Assembly: GCA_947488935.1 (NCBI GenBank)
Contig: CANLBN010000001.1
Coordinates: 62,001 to 126,000 of the forward strand
Reading direction: 5' to 3'
From: an uncultured Pseudomonadales bacterium
Lineage (GTDB): Bacteria; Pseudomonadota; Gammaproteobacteria; Pseudomonadales; Cellvibrionaceae
Length of the DNA stretch: 64,000 bases
A model generated the notes under the pieces. That model saw only the letters and a program-made list of their open reading frames with translations. It did not search any database and was not told where the DNA came from. Shown piece after piece: positions 40,303 through 49,644 of the stretch (positions within the stretch are counted from its first letter, which is position 1; the number at the start of each line of letters is the position of its first letter). A program made the translations under genes and the position numbers.

Positions 40303-42668
40303 CCCTATCAATAACGACCATCAGTAGGTTCTTTTTTATTGCTGTTTTAGCTTTTGTTTTTTTTACGTTCATTAGCAGCTTAAACAATAACGGCTTACAA
40401 TTTAGCAGCTCATTAACTGAACTATCGCCAAGTATAACAAAAGGGCCATTAACACAGAGTGCCATATCTGATCTGTCAGATGATGTACAACGCCGGTTTT
40501 TTCTTGTTGTAACAACTCCCGACAGTAAAAACATAGAGCCCGCAACCGATTATTTAAAGTCTCGCCTAAGCGAAAACAGCCACATACTCGTCGACAATAC
40601 AGAAACCATTGACGAGATGATGACAACATTAAACCCCTATCGATTTAAATTACTGTCACCCCAGCAGCGCATGGAGCTTAACGACCTGCCTGCGAGTAAA
40701 ATTATTGAAAATACGCAACGCCGCCTGCATAGAATAGAAAGTTCGCTAGAATTCTCTACTTTCGAAGAAGACCCAACCAATACTTTTGGAAGCTATATCA
40801 GTCACCTACTCAGCAGTCATTTAGCTGAGAAGCCATCGTCTGCTACTAAACTAGAGCAAGCTTTTGATATTATTTCTGTTTATATCAAGCACGGTTTATC
40901 TATAGAAGAACAATCAACACTCTCCAGCACTATTAACCAATTAGCTAATAGCCTATCAGTAAAATATGGGGCGAGCGTTATTAGAAGCGGGGTTTTCTTT
41001 TTTGCCGAAGATGCCGCTAAAAAATCTGAGGCCGACATTAAGTTAATTTCTATTGCCTCCAGCCTATTGATAATTAGTTTATTAATATTCGTTTTTCGCT
41101 CATTCTTTATTTTGATCTTACCTTTACTGTCCATAGTAACTGGTATCTTATTCGCCACCTCGGTCAACATCTATTTTTACGGATACATTCACATCCTCAC
41201 TATTGTATTTGGATCAAGCCTTATTGGGATAATAATTGACTACTCCATACATTACTTTTACCACTTACGAGCGAATGATTCCCTAGCTGACAAAAGCAAT
41301 TTACACTCACCCAAAACACCTACGGCTCTTTACAGAGCATTACTGCTTAGCTTGATCACATCTATCATAGGATATAGCGCTCTTAGCTTTTCTGACCTAG
41401 ACATATTGAAAAAAATAGCCTTATTCTCTTGCTGTGGCATATTTGCATCGTGGCTTAGCGTCATCACACTAGGAAGCTTTATCAGTACAAGCAAGCAAAA
41501 AAAGCATGATTCATTTTTTACATCTATTAACGAAAAAATTAACACTTTACTCCATTTGATATTGCCCAAAGTTTCCTTTAGGTCATGGAGCATAGTGTTA
41601 CTCGCTGTGGCTATATTGCTGATCGTAAACACTCCAAAAATTAATGATGACCCTAGGTTGTTTTTCAAGCCATCGCCCGAGATACTCGAACAAGAAAAGC
41701 AAGCGAGTCAATTCAATCAAAACTTTGAACCCGGCCAATATCTGATTATTACCGCAAAAAGCCTCTCTGAGCTACACTCAACACATGATGATTTTTTATC
41801 TGAGGTTACCTCCGATAAAAACGTCAGCAAAAAACAATTTTTTAGCGCTATAGAATTATTCCCAAGCCCAAAAGAGCAAGAGCTTAACTACCAACTGCAG
41901 CATAAAATTTATGGGCCAGAGGGAATTACTGAAAAGCTTTTTGAACGTTTAGGCCTACCTAGCGATAGTGCTAAAGCATTACTTAAAAACTATCTGTCGG
42001 CAGCTAACAGAGAAATATCTCCCTCATTGCTGTTTAATAAGCAAGACAAGCTACCACCATTATGGGCAGCAGATTCCAACAACAACTATGTTGGTTTTAT
42101 ACTGATAAGAAAAGGGAGCGACCTGCAACATATAAAGGAAGTGAGCCTTAACAAGGAAAACATCCAATACATAGATACCTTATCTTTATCGACAGAAGCA
42201 CTTAAAACCCAGCGTTCATCTGCATCAGAGCTACTCCTTTTAGCTTATGGCCTAATTGCTTTACTGCTTGTTATTATTTATCGTAGCTATCGATATCTTT
42301 CTTTATTGTTAATCCCCGCTTCTGCAACATTACTTACCCTTGTTTTATTTAAACTATTCAATATCCCGTTAACGTTATTTCACTCAATGGGGTTTTTCTT
42401 AGTACTTGGATTAGGCATGGATTATGGTATTTTTATTAAAGAGATGAGCAATAAAAAAGAAATAGATAGCAATACGACATTAAACGCTATTTTGTTCTCT
42501 ACAATAACCACACTATGCTCTTTTGGGTTGTTAGCCTTAAGCGCTGTACCCATTGCTCAGTCTTTTGGTTTAACATTATTAATTGGCAATACTATTAATT
42601 TTTTTGGCGCTTTGTTGTTTAGTGCAATGCTTAATAAGCCACTAAGCTCAGCTATTAGTAAGGAATAA
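40299..42668 (+). CDS. MMPL/RND-type exporter (aryl-polyene cluster)
   Basis: A 789-aa inner-membrane protein with the MMPL pattern: one N-terminal helix, a periplasmic domain, a block of about five helices (about 245-405), a second periplasmic domain (about 440-640) and another helix block to the end. The intramembrane Asp motif is seen in IIGIIIDYSIHYFYH and again in LGLGMDYGIFIKE, the two symmetric proton-relay positions. It is the expected exporter of the aryl-polyene lipid. It is coupled by overlap to the LolA-like gene. Confidence 0.88.
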   Translation: MTLSITTISRFFFIAVLAFVFFTFISSLNNNGLQFSSSLTELSPSITKGPLTQSAISDLSDDVQRRFFLVVTTPDSKNIEPATDYLKSRLSENSHILVDNTETIDEMMTTLNPYRFKLLSPQQRMELNDLPASKIIENTQRRLHRIESSLEFSTFEEDPTNTFGSYISHLLSSHLAEKPSSATKLEQAFDIISVYIKHGLSIEEQSTLSSTINQLANSLSVKYGASVIRSGVFFFAEDAAKKSEADIKLISIASSLLIISLLIFVFRSFFILILPLLSIVTGILFATSVNIYFYGYIHILTIVFGSSLIGIIIDYSIHYFYHLRANDSLADKSNLHSPKTPTALYRALLLSLITSIIGYSALSFSDLDILKKIALFSCCGIFASWLSVITLGSFISTSKQKKHDSFFTSINEKINTLLHLILPKVSFRSWSIVLLAVAILLIVNTPKINDDPRLFFKPSPEILEQEKQASQFNQNFEPGQYLIITAKSLSELHSTHDDFLSEVTSDKNVSKKQFFSAIELFPSPKEQELNYQLQHKIYGPEGITEKLFERLGLPSDSAKALLKNYLSAANREISPSLLFNKQDKLPPLWAADSNNNYVGFILIRKGSDLQHIKEVSLNKENIQYIDTLSLSTEALKTQRSSASELLLLAYGLIALLLVIIYRSYRYLSLLLIPASATLLTLVLFKLFNIPLTLFHSMGFFLVLGLGMDYGIFIKEMSNKKEIDSNTTLNAILFSTITTLCSFGLLALSAVPIAQSFGLTLLIGNTINFFGALLFSAMLNKPLSSAISKE

Positions 42669-42670
42669 TC

Positions 42671-43402
42671 ATGCAAAATTTAAAACGAATATTGGTAACA
42701 GGTGCAAGTGGTGGTATTGGCCGCAGTATTGCTTTAGAGCTCGCCAAACAAAATTACTCTATAGCTGTACATTATCGCTCTAACGAAGAGACAGCCCGGC
42801 AGATTGCTGAAGATATTATTAGCAACGGCGGCCAAGCAAATTTAATACGTTTTGACGTAAGTAATAGAGAAGAGACAAAAACACAATTATTAGCCGATAT
42901 CGAAGCCAATGGGGCTTATTATGGTGCCATCTGTAATGCAGGAATCACAAGAGATAATGCGTTTCCAGCAATGGCCGGAGAAGACTGGGATAACGTAATA
43001 CATACTAACCTTGATAGTTTCTATAACGTCTTAAACCCTATTATTATGCCCATGATCAAACTTCGGCAAGGCGGAAGAATCGTCACCATCTCCTCAATTG
43101 CTGGGATTACTGGCAACCGCGGACAAGTTAATTATAGCGCTGCAAAAGCAGGGATTATTGGCGCCACCAAGTCTCTTGCTATTGAACTTGCCAAGAGAAA
43201 AATAACCGTTAATTGTATTGCACCAGGGATTATCGAGACAGACATGATACAAGGGGCCTTTGCTGAAGAGGCAAAAAAGATGATACCCCTACGCACCTTT
43301 GGTCAAACAGAAGATATAGCAGCTACGGCAAAATTTTTAGTCTCTGATGGGGCAAAATATATTACTAAACAAGTCATTAATGTGAATGGCGGCATGTACT
43401 AG
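42671..43402 (+). CDS. 3-oxoacyl-ACP reductase (FabG-like, aryl-polyene cluster)
   Basis: A 243-aa short-chain dehydrogenase that reduces the 3-ketoacyl-ACP intermediate. The NADPH motif is TGASGGIG, CNAGITRDN follows, the catalytic Ser is in ISSIAGITGNRG and the Tyr/Lys pair is in YSAAKAG. It is the last gene of the plus-strand operon, two bases after the exporter. By role it matches ApeQ. No enoyl reductase is present, as needed to keep the double bonds. Confidence 0.92.
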   Translation: MQNLKRILVTGASGGIGRSIALELAKQNYSIAVHYRSNEETARQIAEDIISNGGQANLIRFDVSNREETKTQLLADIEANGAYYGAICNAGITRDNAFPAMAGEDWDNVIHTNLDSFYNVLNPIIMPMIKLRQGGRIVTISSIAGITGNRGQVNYSAAKAGIIGATKSLAIELAKRKITVNCIAPGIIETDMIQGAFAEEAKKMIPLRTFGQTEDIAATAKFLVSDGAKYITKQVINVNGGMY

Positions 43403-43463
43403 GACCTGCTTACACTAATAAGATGGCCAGATGGCCCTACGCTTAATCATCTAGATGACTTTT

Positions 43464-44702
43464 TTAAATAGCTCTCTTAAACAGGAGAGAGGTATTCACG
43501 CCACCAAAAGCAAAATTATTACTCATAATAATATCTGTTTTAATATCGCGGCAATCACCTCTTATATAATCGAGATTGCCACAACGAGCATCGATATTAT
43601 CTAAATTAATCGTCGGGGCAAACCAACCTTCATTCATCATCATTATGCTTGCCCATGCCTCAAAGGCACCACATGCCCCTAAGGTATGCCCCGTATAGCT
43701 TTTCAGTGTGCTGATGGGAACACCGCCACCCAACACTTTCTCCGTTGCCTGAGACTCCGCAATATCACCATATTCGGTGGCAGTACCATGAGCAGATACA
43801 TAACCAATATCACTAGGAGCTATATTTGCATCCGCCAAACATAACTCCATAACCCTCTCTTGTGTTGCCTGCCTTGGGCGAACTAAATGTGAGCCGTCTG
43901 TATTGGTTCCAAAACCTATTATCTCGGCCAAGATATCGGCCCCACGCTCAACAGCATGATCATAGGACTCAACAATCAAAGTACAAGCGCCCTCACCCAA
44001 TACCAATCCATCACGCTGCTCATCAAAAGGACGTGGGCTTAATTCAGGCGTATCATTACGGCAACTGGCTGCAAAAATAGTATCAAAAACCGCCGCCTGT
44101 GTGGGGCATAACTCCTCAGCGCCACCGGCTATCATCACCTTTTGCTGGCCTGATCTTATCGTCTCATAGGCATAACCAATACCCTGACTTCCAGCCGTAC
44201 AAGCACTCGATGTTGTCACCATGCGCCCTTGCGTACCAAAATACACACTAATATTTATTGCCGCTGTATGGCTCATCATGCGTAAGTAAGTGGTACTGTT
44301 CATCTTACTCGTCGATTTCTCCCCAAGCAGATGAAAAAACTCCATCGCTGCAGCACTGCTGCCTGTAGCAGAACCATAGGACACACCCACATCGCCGGAG
44401 CTTAGTATTTCGTGCTTGAACAAGCCAGCATCCTTTAGTGCCTGTTCTGTTGCCAGTACCGACATTTGAGCAACTCGCCCCATGCTTCTTTTTTTCTTTT
44501 TTGTATAGTTGTCGGGCAGTGTAAAATGTTTAACGGGTGCAGCTAAACGCGTTTTCATATCCGTATACTGTTGCCAATCATCCATAAAACACACTGCGCT
44601 ATTTTTAGCTTTTAGTGACTGCTTTACTGTCAGCCAATCATTACCCAAGGAAGAAATGACCCCACCACCGGTGATAACGACTCGTTGTGGTTGATACCCC
44701 AT
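43464..44702 (-). CDS. 3-oxoacyl-ACP synthase (FabF-like, aryl-polyene cluster)
   Basis: A 412-aa condensing enzyme. The catalytic triad is complete: Cys in TSSACTAGSQGIG (about 172), His in VSAHGTATEYGD and His in YTGHTLGACGA. It is the last gene of the nine-gene minus-strand operon. By position with the dehydratases and order it plays the ApeR-like role, probably in starter or early chain extension. Convergent with the FabG-like gene. Confidence 0.92.
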   Translation of the reverse strand: MGYQPQRVVITGGGVISSLGNDWLTVKQSLKAKNSAVCFMDDWQQYTDMKTRLAAPVKHFTLPDNYTKKKKRSMGRVAQMSVLATEQALKDAGLFKHEILSSGDVGVSYGSATGSSAAAMEFFHLLGEKSTSKMNSTTYLRMMSHTAAINISVYFGTQGRMVTTSSACTAGSQGIGYAYETIRSGQQKVMIAGGAEELCPTQAAVFDTIFAASCRNDTPELSPRPFDEQRDGLVLGEGACTLIVESYDHAVERGADILAEIIGFGTNTDGSHLVRPRQATQERVMELCLADANIAPSDIGYVSAHGTATEYGDIAESQATEKVLGGGVPISTLKSYTGHTLGACGAFEAWASIMMMNEGWFAPTINLDNIDARCGNLDYIRGDCRDIKTDIIMSNNFAFGGVNTSLLFKRAI

Positions 44703-44764
44703 ACTAATAATCTCTTATAGTTATTTTGTGCAGCGCCTTATGTAGCGACTTGTAAAACACCAGT

Positions 44765-45229
44765 TCACTTAACATCGTTAAATTGGCGATACACCGATAA
44801 GCTAGCACTCGCTAATATTTGATCGCTATGTTCATAACGAATAACACAGTCAAAGGTTGCCAAGCTGTCCCCTACTACAGCTTTTTCTTTACAGCTCACA
44901 TATAAATGATTATCTGGCAAAAAATACTCAAGCTCGGCGCTATAACGACGAGTACCTAACAAAAAACCTAAATGAGGCTTAACCAAATTATTTTCTAACT
45001 GGTACCCAGCTATCAACGCTGCTGTTTGCCCCATATGCTCTAAGCCAACCCAAGTGGGCACCCCACGACCTTCTTGATAAAAAGAGGCATTTTGATCGAT
45101 ATAAACAAGCGCACTTGCTGAGCATTGGTCAACATCAATCACTTTATTAATAAGCAACATGGGTGCACGATGAGGCAAGAGATTAAACAGCCTCTCATCG
45201 TATCTCGCACGCTGATCATCTTTGGTCAT
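44765..45229 (-). CDS. 3-hydroxyacyl-ACP dehydratase, hot-dog fold (ApeP-like)
   Basis: A 154-aa hot-dog protein of the FabA/FabZ-like group. Visible are the N-terminal LLPHRAPMLLINKVIDVD, with the His of the active site, and WVGLEHMGQTAALIAGYQ, in the helix holding the acidic partner residue. It is expected to dehydrate the 3-hydroxyacyl intermediate, together with the second hot-dog protein at 46999 (the ApeI/ApeP pair of aryl-polyene systems). It overlaps the acyltransferase gene by four bases. Confidence 0.87.
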   Translation of the reverse strand: MTKDDQRARYDERLFNLLPHRAPMLLINKVIDVDQCSASALVYIDQNASFYQEGRGVPTWVGLEHMGQTAALIAGYQLENNLVKPHLGFLLGTRRYSAELEYFLPDNHLYVSCKEKAVVGDSLATFDCVIRYEHSDQILASASLSVYRQFNDVK

Positions 45230-46227
45230 GCTTTTGCCTTTTTGTTAACAACGATTGGAGTGGAAGAGGTTTTATCTGCCCAAAAATCATAAAAATTAAA
45301 CCATTGATAAGGGGCATTTAAACAATGGCGCTCCACCTCGGTAATAAATTGTTGGGCATAGTTTTGTATGGTTTCAGCTCTGTTTTTTCTGGTAAAGGTT
45401 AAGCCATCTGAAAACCTTACAACATCAAAATAGACTTTTTTGTCTTGGTATTTTGGATGGCGATAGCCAAACATTAATTTTACTGGGCAAGCCAACGCTT
45501 TCGCTAGCAAATAAGGCCCTATAGGTAGTTTCGCGCCCTTATCAAGAAACATCACATCAACCGTATGCTCAACTCCGGCCAAAGGTATTCGGTCTCCAGC
45601 AATAAACACCCATTCACCCGCATCAACTTTTTGTTTTAATAATAAAATAGTTGCAACATCAAACTCATCAACCTGAAACACATTGACACGCGAATCGGGG
45701 TTAATTGATTGCATAACGCCTACAAAATTGGCCGAATGCTTATCATAGACAAGTATATTAATGACTTTGTCTTTATAGCGCTGCATAAAACCTCGGCAAT
45801 ATTCCAAATTTCCAAAATGAGAGCCTATGATCAATTGCCCGCGCTCATCGAGCATTAGCTCGTCAATAAACGATGTATCGCTAACAACAAAATTATCTTC
45901 ATGCATATCACTCGACCATGCCAAGCCCTTATCCAAAATGGCCTCTGCAAAATACTTGAAGTGAATAACACTATTCAATATATTTGGCTTTTTATTTAAA
46001 ATCTCTGGGTTTTTATTCCAATGTAGCAACAGATATTGCTGGGATGCTCTTCGAGCTTTTTTATTAAAAATAACAAAGTAGAACGCAACGGGGTATATCA
46101 CTAGAGAATATATTTTCCTACCAAATATACGATTAAGAAAGAAAAGAAACCGCAAGCCAGAGTAAGTACCTGCCTCCTTTAAGGATGCCCAGTGATCTTC
46201 AGTGGTTTTATCGACGGCTAAAGACAT
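45226..46227 (-). CDS. LpxL-like lysophospholipid acyltransferase (aryl-polyene cluster)
   Basis: A 333-aa membrane-associated acyltransferase of the lipid A lauroyltransferase family. An N-terminal amphipathic/hydrophobic region (about 20-60) precedes the catalytic motif GSHFGNLEYCR (HxxxxE/D type) near residue 138; VFIAGDRIPLAG lies further on. In aryl-polyene loci this enzyme, next to a GT2 gene, is thought to help build the lipid anchor. It begins four bases after the glycosyltransferase stop. Confidence 0.85.
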   Translation of the reverse strand: MSLAVDKTTEDHWASLKEAGTYSGLRFLFFLNRIFGRKIYSLVIYPVAFYFVIFNKKARRASQQYLLLHWNKNPEILNKKPNILNSVIHFKYFAEAILDKGLAWSSDMHEDNFVVSDTSFIDELMLDERGQLIIGSHFGNLEYCRGFMQRYKDKVINILVYDKHSANFVGVMQSINPDSRVNVFQVDEFDVATILLLKQKVDAGEWVFIAGDRIPLAGVEHTVDVMFLDKGAKLPIGPYLLAKALACPVKLMFGYRHPKYQDKKVYFDVVRFSDGLTFTRKNRAETIQNYAQQFITEVERHCLNAPYQWFNFYDFWADKTSSTPIVVNKKAKA

Positions 46228-46231
46228 AAAT

Positions 46232-47002
46232 TTATCTAAATACTCTTTTAATATTTCTTATCATAAAAAAAGGAGACCGCACTAACATGCCCAACATTAA
46301 CTTCACATGTAAATTAATGAGCAAAAAATTATCTCTCGTATAATTAAAGTGAGAAACTGAGCCTTCAGGATAGATTACTTTTGTCGGCATAAAATGTAAC
46401 GGGATATCCAGCCATACAGCCTTCACTAACATCTCAGTATCAAAATCCATCCTTACACCAATATGATATGCATCCAATATACGCTCTACCTGATGCAGCG
46501 GATAAACTCTATAACCACACAAGCTATCTTTTATTTGTAGCGATAGGGTCTCCAATGCTACCCAAAAATCAGTGACTCGGCGACCATATACTCGCACTTT
46601 AGGCGCATCATCTTCGAAATAAGGTTTACCCGATACAATGGTATCTGGGTGTTTGCTGCTATATTCGATAAAGTTAGTCACATCATTAAGATCATGCTGC
46701 CCATCAGCATCAATTTGAACAACATGCGTATAACCTAGTGTGCGCGCATAATAAGCACCGGTAAAAAAGGCAGCACCCTTGCCACGATTAGAGGTATGCT
46801 TTAATAAATATAACTCTTCAGTGGCATTTTTTTGCTTACCCTCTTTTATATCAGCAACTAATGCTTCAACCTTTTCAATACTCTCAGTATTGCTTCCGTC
46901 ATCGACAATAATGCAAGCAATACCCAACCTAGCTAAGCTAGGCAAAAACCGTGAAAAAGCATCATGGTGATTAAAATGAGGAATAACAAAACAATAATTC
47001 AT
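46232..47002 (-). CDS. Glycosyltransferase family 2 (aryl-polyene cluster)
   Basis: A 256-aa GT2 enzyme of the dolichol-phosphate-mannosyltransferase-like type. Visible are the N-terminal YCFVIPHFNHHD and IIVDDGSN (nucleotide-sugar site), the metal-binding VVQIDADGQHDL near residue 97, and a weakly hydrophobic C-terminus. It is expected to glycosylate the polyene or its lipid carrier. It overlaps the dehydratase gene upstream by four bases. Confidence 0.88.
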   Translation of the reverse strand: MNYCFVIPHFNHHDAFSRFLPSLARLGIACIIVDDGSNTESIEKVEALVADIKEGKQKNATEELYLLKHTSNRGKGAAFFTGAYYARTLGYTHVVQIDADGQHDLNDVTNFIEYSSKHPDTIVSGKPYFEDDAPKVRVYGRRVTDFWVALETLSLQIKDSLCGYRVYPLHQVERILDAYHIGVRMDFDTEMLVKAVWLDIPLHFMPTKVIYPEGSVSHFNYTRDNFLLINLHVKLMLGMLVRSPFFMIRNIKRVFR

Positions 47003-47424
47003 TGGCTCTCAAACAATACTGTACCGGTTGAAAATGTTGTCTCTTTATTTTTATAAGTAAAGCTCACGGTATTTTTAACGTCATTAATGCCAAGCGTTAA
47101 CATAACGCTTTCATTAGGAAATATCATTTTTTTGAACTTAACATTACTCACCGAGCTGAAAGTATTTGACCCAGTCACAATACATTTTGCAAGCTCCACT
47201 GCCCAATGCACTTGAGCAACGCCTGGCAACACTGCCTTTTCAGGAAAGTGTCCAGAGAACCAATAAACGTCTTCAGTAACATCCAGTACCAAACGTAGAG
47301 TGTTCTCTTTTTTTTCTACACTAACAAATTTTGGCCATTGATTTTCTAGCTGCTCAAATATTTGATCGCTTAATTCGCAAGTCAACTCTTGCGTTAGCAG
47401 TGTATTAAGTAGCTCTTTATACAT
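46999..47424 (-). CDS. Hot-dog dehydratase-like protein (ApeI-like)
   Basis: A 141-aa FabZ-like hot-dog protein. The active-site stretch reads WFSGHFPEKAVLPGVAQVHW (GHFP-x-PG-x-x), the classic FabZ loop. It is expected to act as partner of the ApeP-like protein (44765) in polyene dehydration and double-bond positioning. It starts the second part of the minus-strand operon, about 50 bases after the COG4648-like gene. Confidence 0.85.
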   Translation of the reverse strand: MYKELLNTLLTQELTCELSDQIFEQLENQWPKFVSVEKKENTLRLVLDVTEDVYWFSGHFPEKAVLPGVAQVHWAVELAKCIVTGSNTFSSVSNVKFKKMIFPNESVMLTLGINDVKNTVSFTYKNKETTFSTGTVLFESQ

Positions 47425-47474
47425 AAATACTTACCATGAGTTGAAATACCTTATTATTTTTACCAAGCAGCTGC

Positions 47475-48059
47475 CTACTCAAACCCTGGAAAATACTTTC
47501 GACGATACCATTGGCGAAAACACCACTCCAACGCCATAAAACCCGCTATAAAAACATAGGATAAAAACCCATTATAAAACAGCCAAAAATCAATAGATTG
47601 GCAACAAGCAGAATAAGCAGCAATACTGGCATTGATAATTAATAACAATACCCATACTTTTGTCAGCGTTCTCATGTAAGCCCGCGCACCATCAGGGTAA
47701 GGTTTTCCTGAAAGCTGAGCAAACTTCTCTATTATTGGCACCTCGTCTAACAAAGATAGTGCAAATAACATCGCAACATAGAGCGTCATCAACACTGGAT
47801 AATAACGCAACACTTGCCCACCGTCAGAAAAACCAATAGACAAACAGTAGGCAGCAATAAAGCTGATCATAATCGCTTTTAACCATTTTTTTCCCGATGG
47901 CATTGTTACTACACGTATGATTAACAGCAAAAATAAGAATATGGCGAAAAATACAGGGCTAAAATAATTAAGGCCAAAATAAATAATGAACGGAAATAAA
48001 ATAAAAATAACACTTAAAAAGGCAGTATAAATACTTTTCATATTCTTCATACTTTTCAT
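47475..48059 (-). CDS. COG4648-like membrane protein (aryl-polyene cluster)
   Basis: A 194-aa polytopic membrane protein with about five hydrophobic segments. It resembles the uncharacterised COG4648 proteins that accompany aryl-polyene genes; the loop PYPDGARAYMRTLTKVW is the best conserved part as I recall it. Three methionines near the start (residues 1, 4, 7) make the start uncertain by up to six codons. Its role in pigment production is unknown. Confidence 0.75.
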   Translation of the reverse strand: MKSMKNMKSIYTAFLSVIFILFPFIIYFGLNYFSPVFFAIFLFLLLIIRVVTMPSGKKWLKAIMISFIAAYCLSIGFSDGGQVLRYYPVLMTLYVAMLFALSLLDEVPIIEKFAQLSGKPYPDGARAYMRTLTKVWVLLLIINASIAAYSACCQSIDFWLFYNGFLSYVFIAGFMALEWCFRQWYRRKYFPGFE

Positions 48060-48061
48060 GG

Positions 48062-49642
48062 CTATGCCAAAATTTTAGACCGGTAATCACCCAGCAAATT
48101 TCGCTCTTCATCGGTAATGGCATTACTTGCATCACGATTCAACATATCTGAGAGATACATCACCAGCTCTTCTAAAACGACAACGTTTTCTTCTATCGAA
48201 GACCTTACGTCAATAGAATCACCTGCTTTTAATATGTCGTTAAAACGAATCAAACAGGGAATTAAATATTGATTTAAAAACACACCTTTAGCAGGTAAAA
48301 CAAGTCTCAGCGCTGCCCTCTCTACAAATTTCTCTTGCATGGTTTTATTGGCAGTTTGCGCTCTTGCAAGCAACGGGTTTAGTTCTCGCATCAGATCGAT
48401 ATCAGTAATAACACCTCTAAAGAACAACAAACTTAAAATACCCCAGTAATAGGAGTAATCCCATACAAGCTTGACCCCCATCATTTGTCGGTCGCCAAAA
48501 CCACCGTATTGATGCGTATATAATGATAAGGTACTTTGAAAAAAAGTATCATAAAACTTATGAAATACGACACTATCTAGCCGAATATCTTTACCTTGTT
48601 TATCATGACAAATTAAATGCGTGATAAACGTATTATTAATGGCAATAAAGTCGCTACCCGGTGAATAAAATGGGTCGGAAAAAGCCGCTGACTCACCAGA
48701 CAAACACCAACCCTTATCAGAGAACATTTGCTTACAGCCCGAGGAATAATCCTTAAGCACGACAAAGTCCAATAATTTTGCATTGGCCTCGGCAATTGCA
48801 TTGGCACAGTGAGGCTGTTGTTGGCCAAGCCACGCCAACGTATCTTCGTAGGTTTCTATACCGCTTTCTTCAAGCGCCTGATCATCAATGACGATACCAA
48901 AACTCGTTGCACCCGAGCCAAGGGGGATAACCCATACCCAATAACCTGGCCCCATCAAATGATTAGTGCTCAACCAGCGTGTATTGCTACATTTAACACG
49001 GGATTGCCACTCTTCGCTGCTTGTCCAGTTATCAATAGTAATGCGTTTATCAACCCGAAACCAAATGGCATTACCTCTGTGATCAGAGGGCTTATTTAAT
49101 GATAATTTATTTTTAACTAAATGCTGGCGACCTGCTGCATCGACAAACCAAGTGCCGGTATAAACTTGCTGTGTGCCATCAGCATCTACAAATATACTGT
49201 GCTCTTTATTACCTAACTGAACATCGGTTGTTGTCACATTATCAACAACATTAACGCCCTGCTGCATTAAATCGTGATACAAGTGGTTTTCTAAAACGCC
49301 CCGCTCTATTTGATAAGTAGAAATACCAAATAGCTCACTAACACCTAACTCATCCTGTAGTGCGTAGTCGTCCTGAGGCTCTCCAAAAAAGCAGCGCAAG
49401 CCGTTTTTCTTTAAATGCTTTTCATTAAAGTGTGCTTTCAGGTTTAAGTTTTCAGCGAGATAATGTGAGCCGATCTCGACGGTAGATTCACCCACTTTAC
49501 CAATAGTCTCTGGTACTGGAAATTTCCTTTTTTCAATAATGGTGATTGTTAATTCAGCATTAGACATTTTTAATTGCTTAGCGAGAGTCAAGCCCGCAAG
49601 ACCACCGCCGGCAATCACAACATCGGTTTTTTGATTATTCAT
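48062..49642 (-). CDS. Flavin-dependent halogenase-like protein (aryl-polyene cluster)
   Basis: A 526-aa FAD protein of the tryptophan-halogenase superfamily. The dinucleotide fold is at the N-terminus (VVIAGGGLAGLTLA), and the halogenase hallmark WxWxIP is present as WVWVIP near residue 229. SDPFYSPGSDFIA fills the position of the second FAD motif. Xanthomonadin clusters carry related halogenases, and xanthomonadins are brominated aryl polyenes. A flavin reductase is not encoded nearby and would have to be supplied from elsewhere. Halogenation is therefore likely but not proved; an oxygenase role is the alternative. Confidence 0.8.
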   Translation of the reverse strand: MNNQKTDVVIAGGGLAGLTLAKQLKMSNAELTITIIEKRKFPVPETIGKVGESTVEIGSHYLAENLNLKAHFNEKHLKKNGLRCFFGEPQDDYALQDELGVSELFGISTYQIERGVLENHLYHDLMQQGVNVVDNVTTTDVQLGNKEHSIFVDADGTQQVYTGTWFVDAAGRQHLVKNKLSLNKPSDHRGNAIWFRVDKRITIDNWTSSEEWQSRVKCSNTRWLSTNHLMGPGYWVWVIPLGSGATSFGIVIDDQALEESGIETYEDTLAWLGQQQPHCANAIAEANAKLLDFVVLKDYSSGCKQMFSDKGWCLSGESAAFSDPFYSPGSDFIAINNTFITHLICHDKQGKDIRLDSVVFHKFYDTFFQSTLSLYTHQYGGFGDRQMMGVKLVWDYSYYWGILSLLFFRGVITDIDLMRELNPLLARAQTANKTMQEKFVERAALRLVLPAKGVFLNQYLIPCLIRFNDILKAGDSIDVRSSIEENVVVLEELVMYLSDMLNRDASNAITDEERNLLGDYRSKILA

Positions 49643-49644
49643 AA

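Noticed and set aside
43440..43460. TCATCTAGATGA palindrome followed by T-rich tract as a terminator
   Set aside because: A perfect palindrome of this size leaves only a four-base-pair stem after forming a loop, too weak to call.
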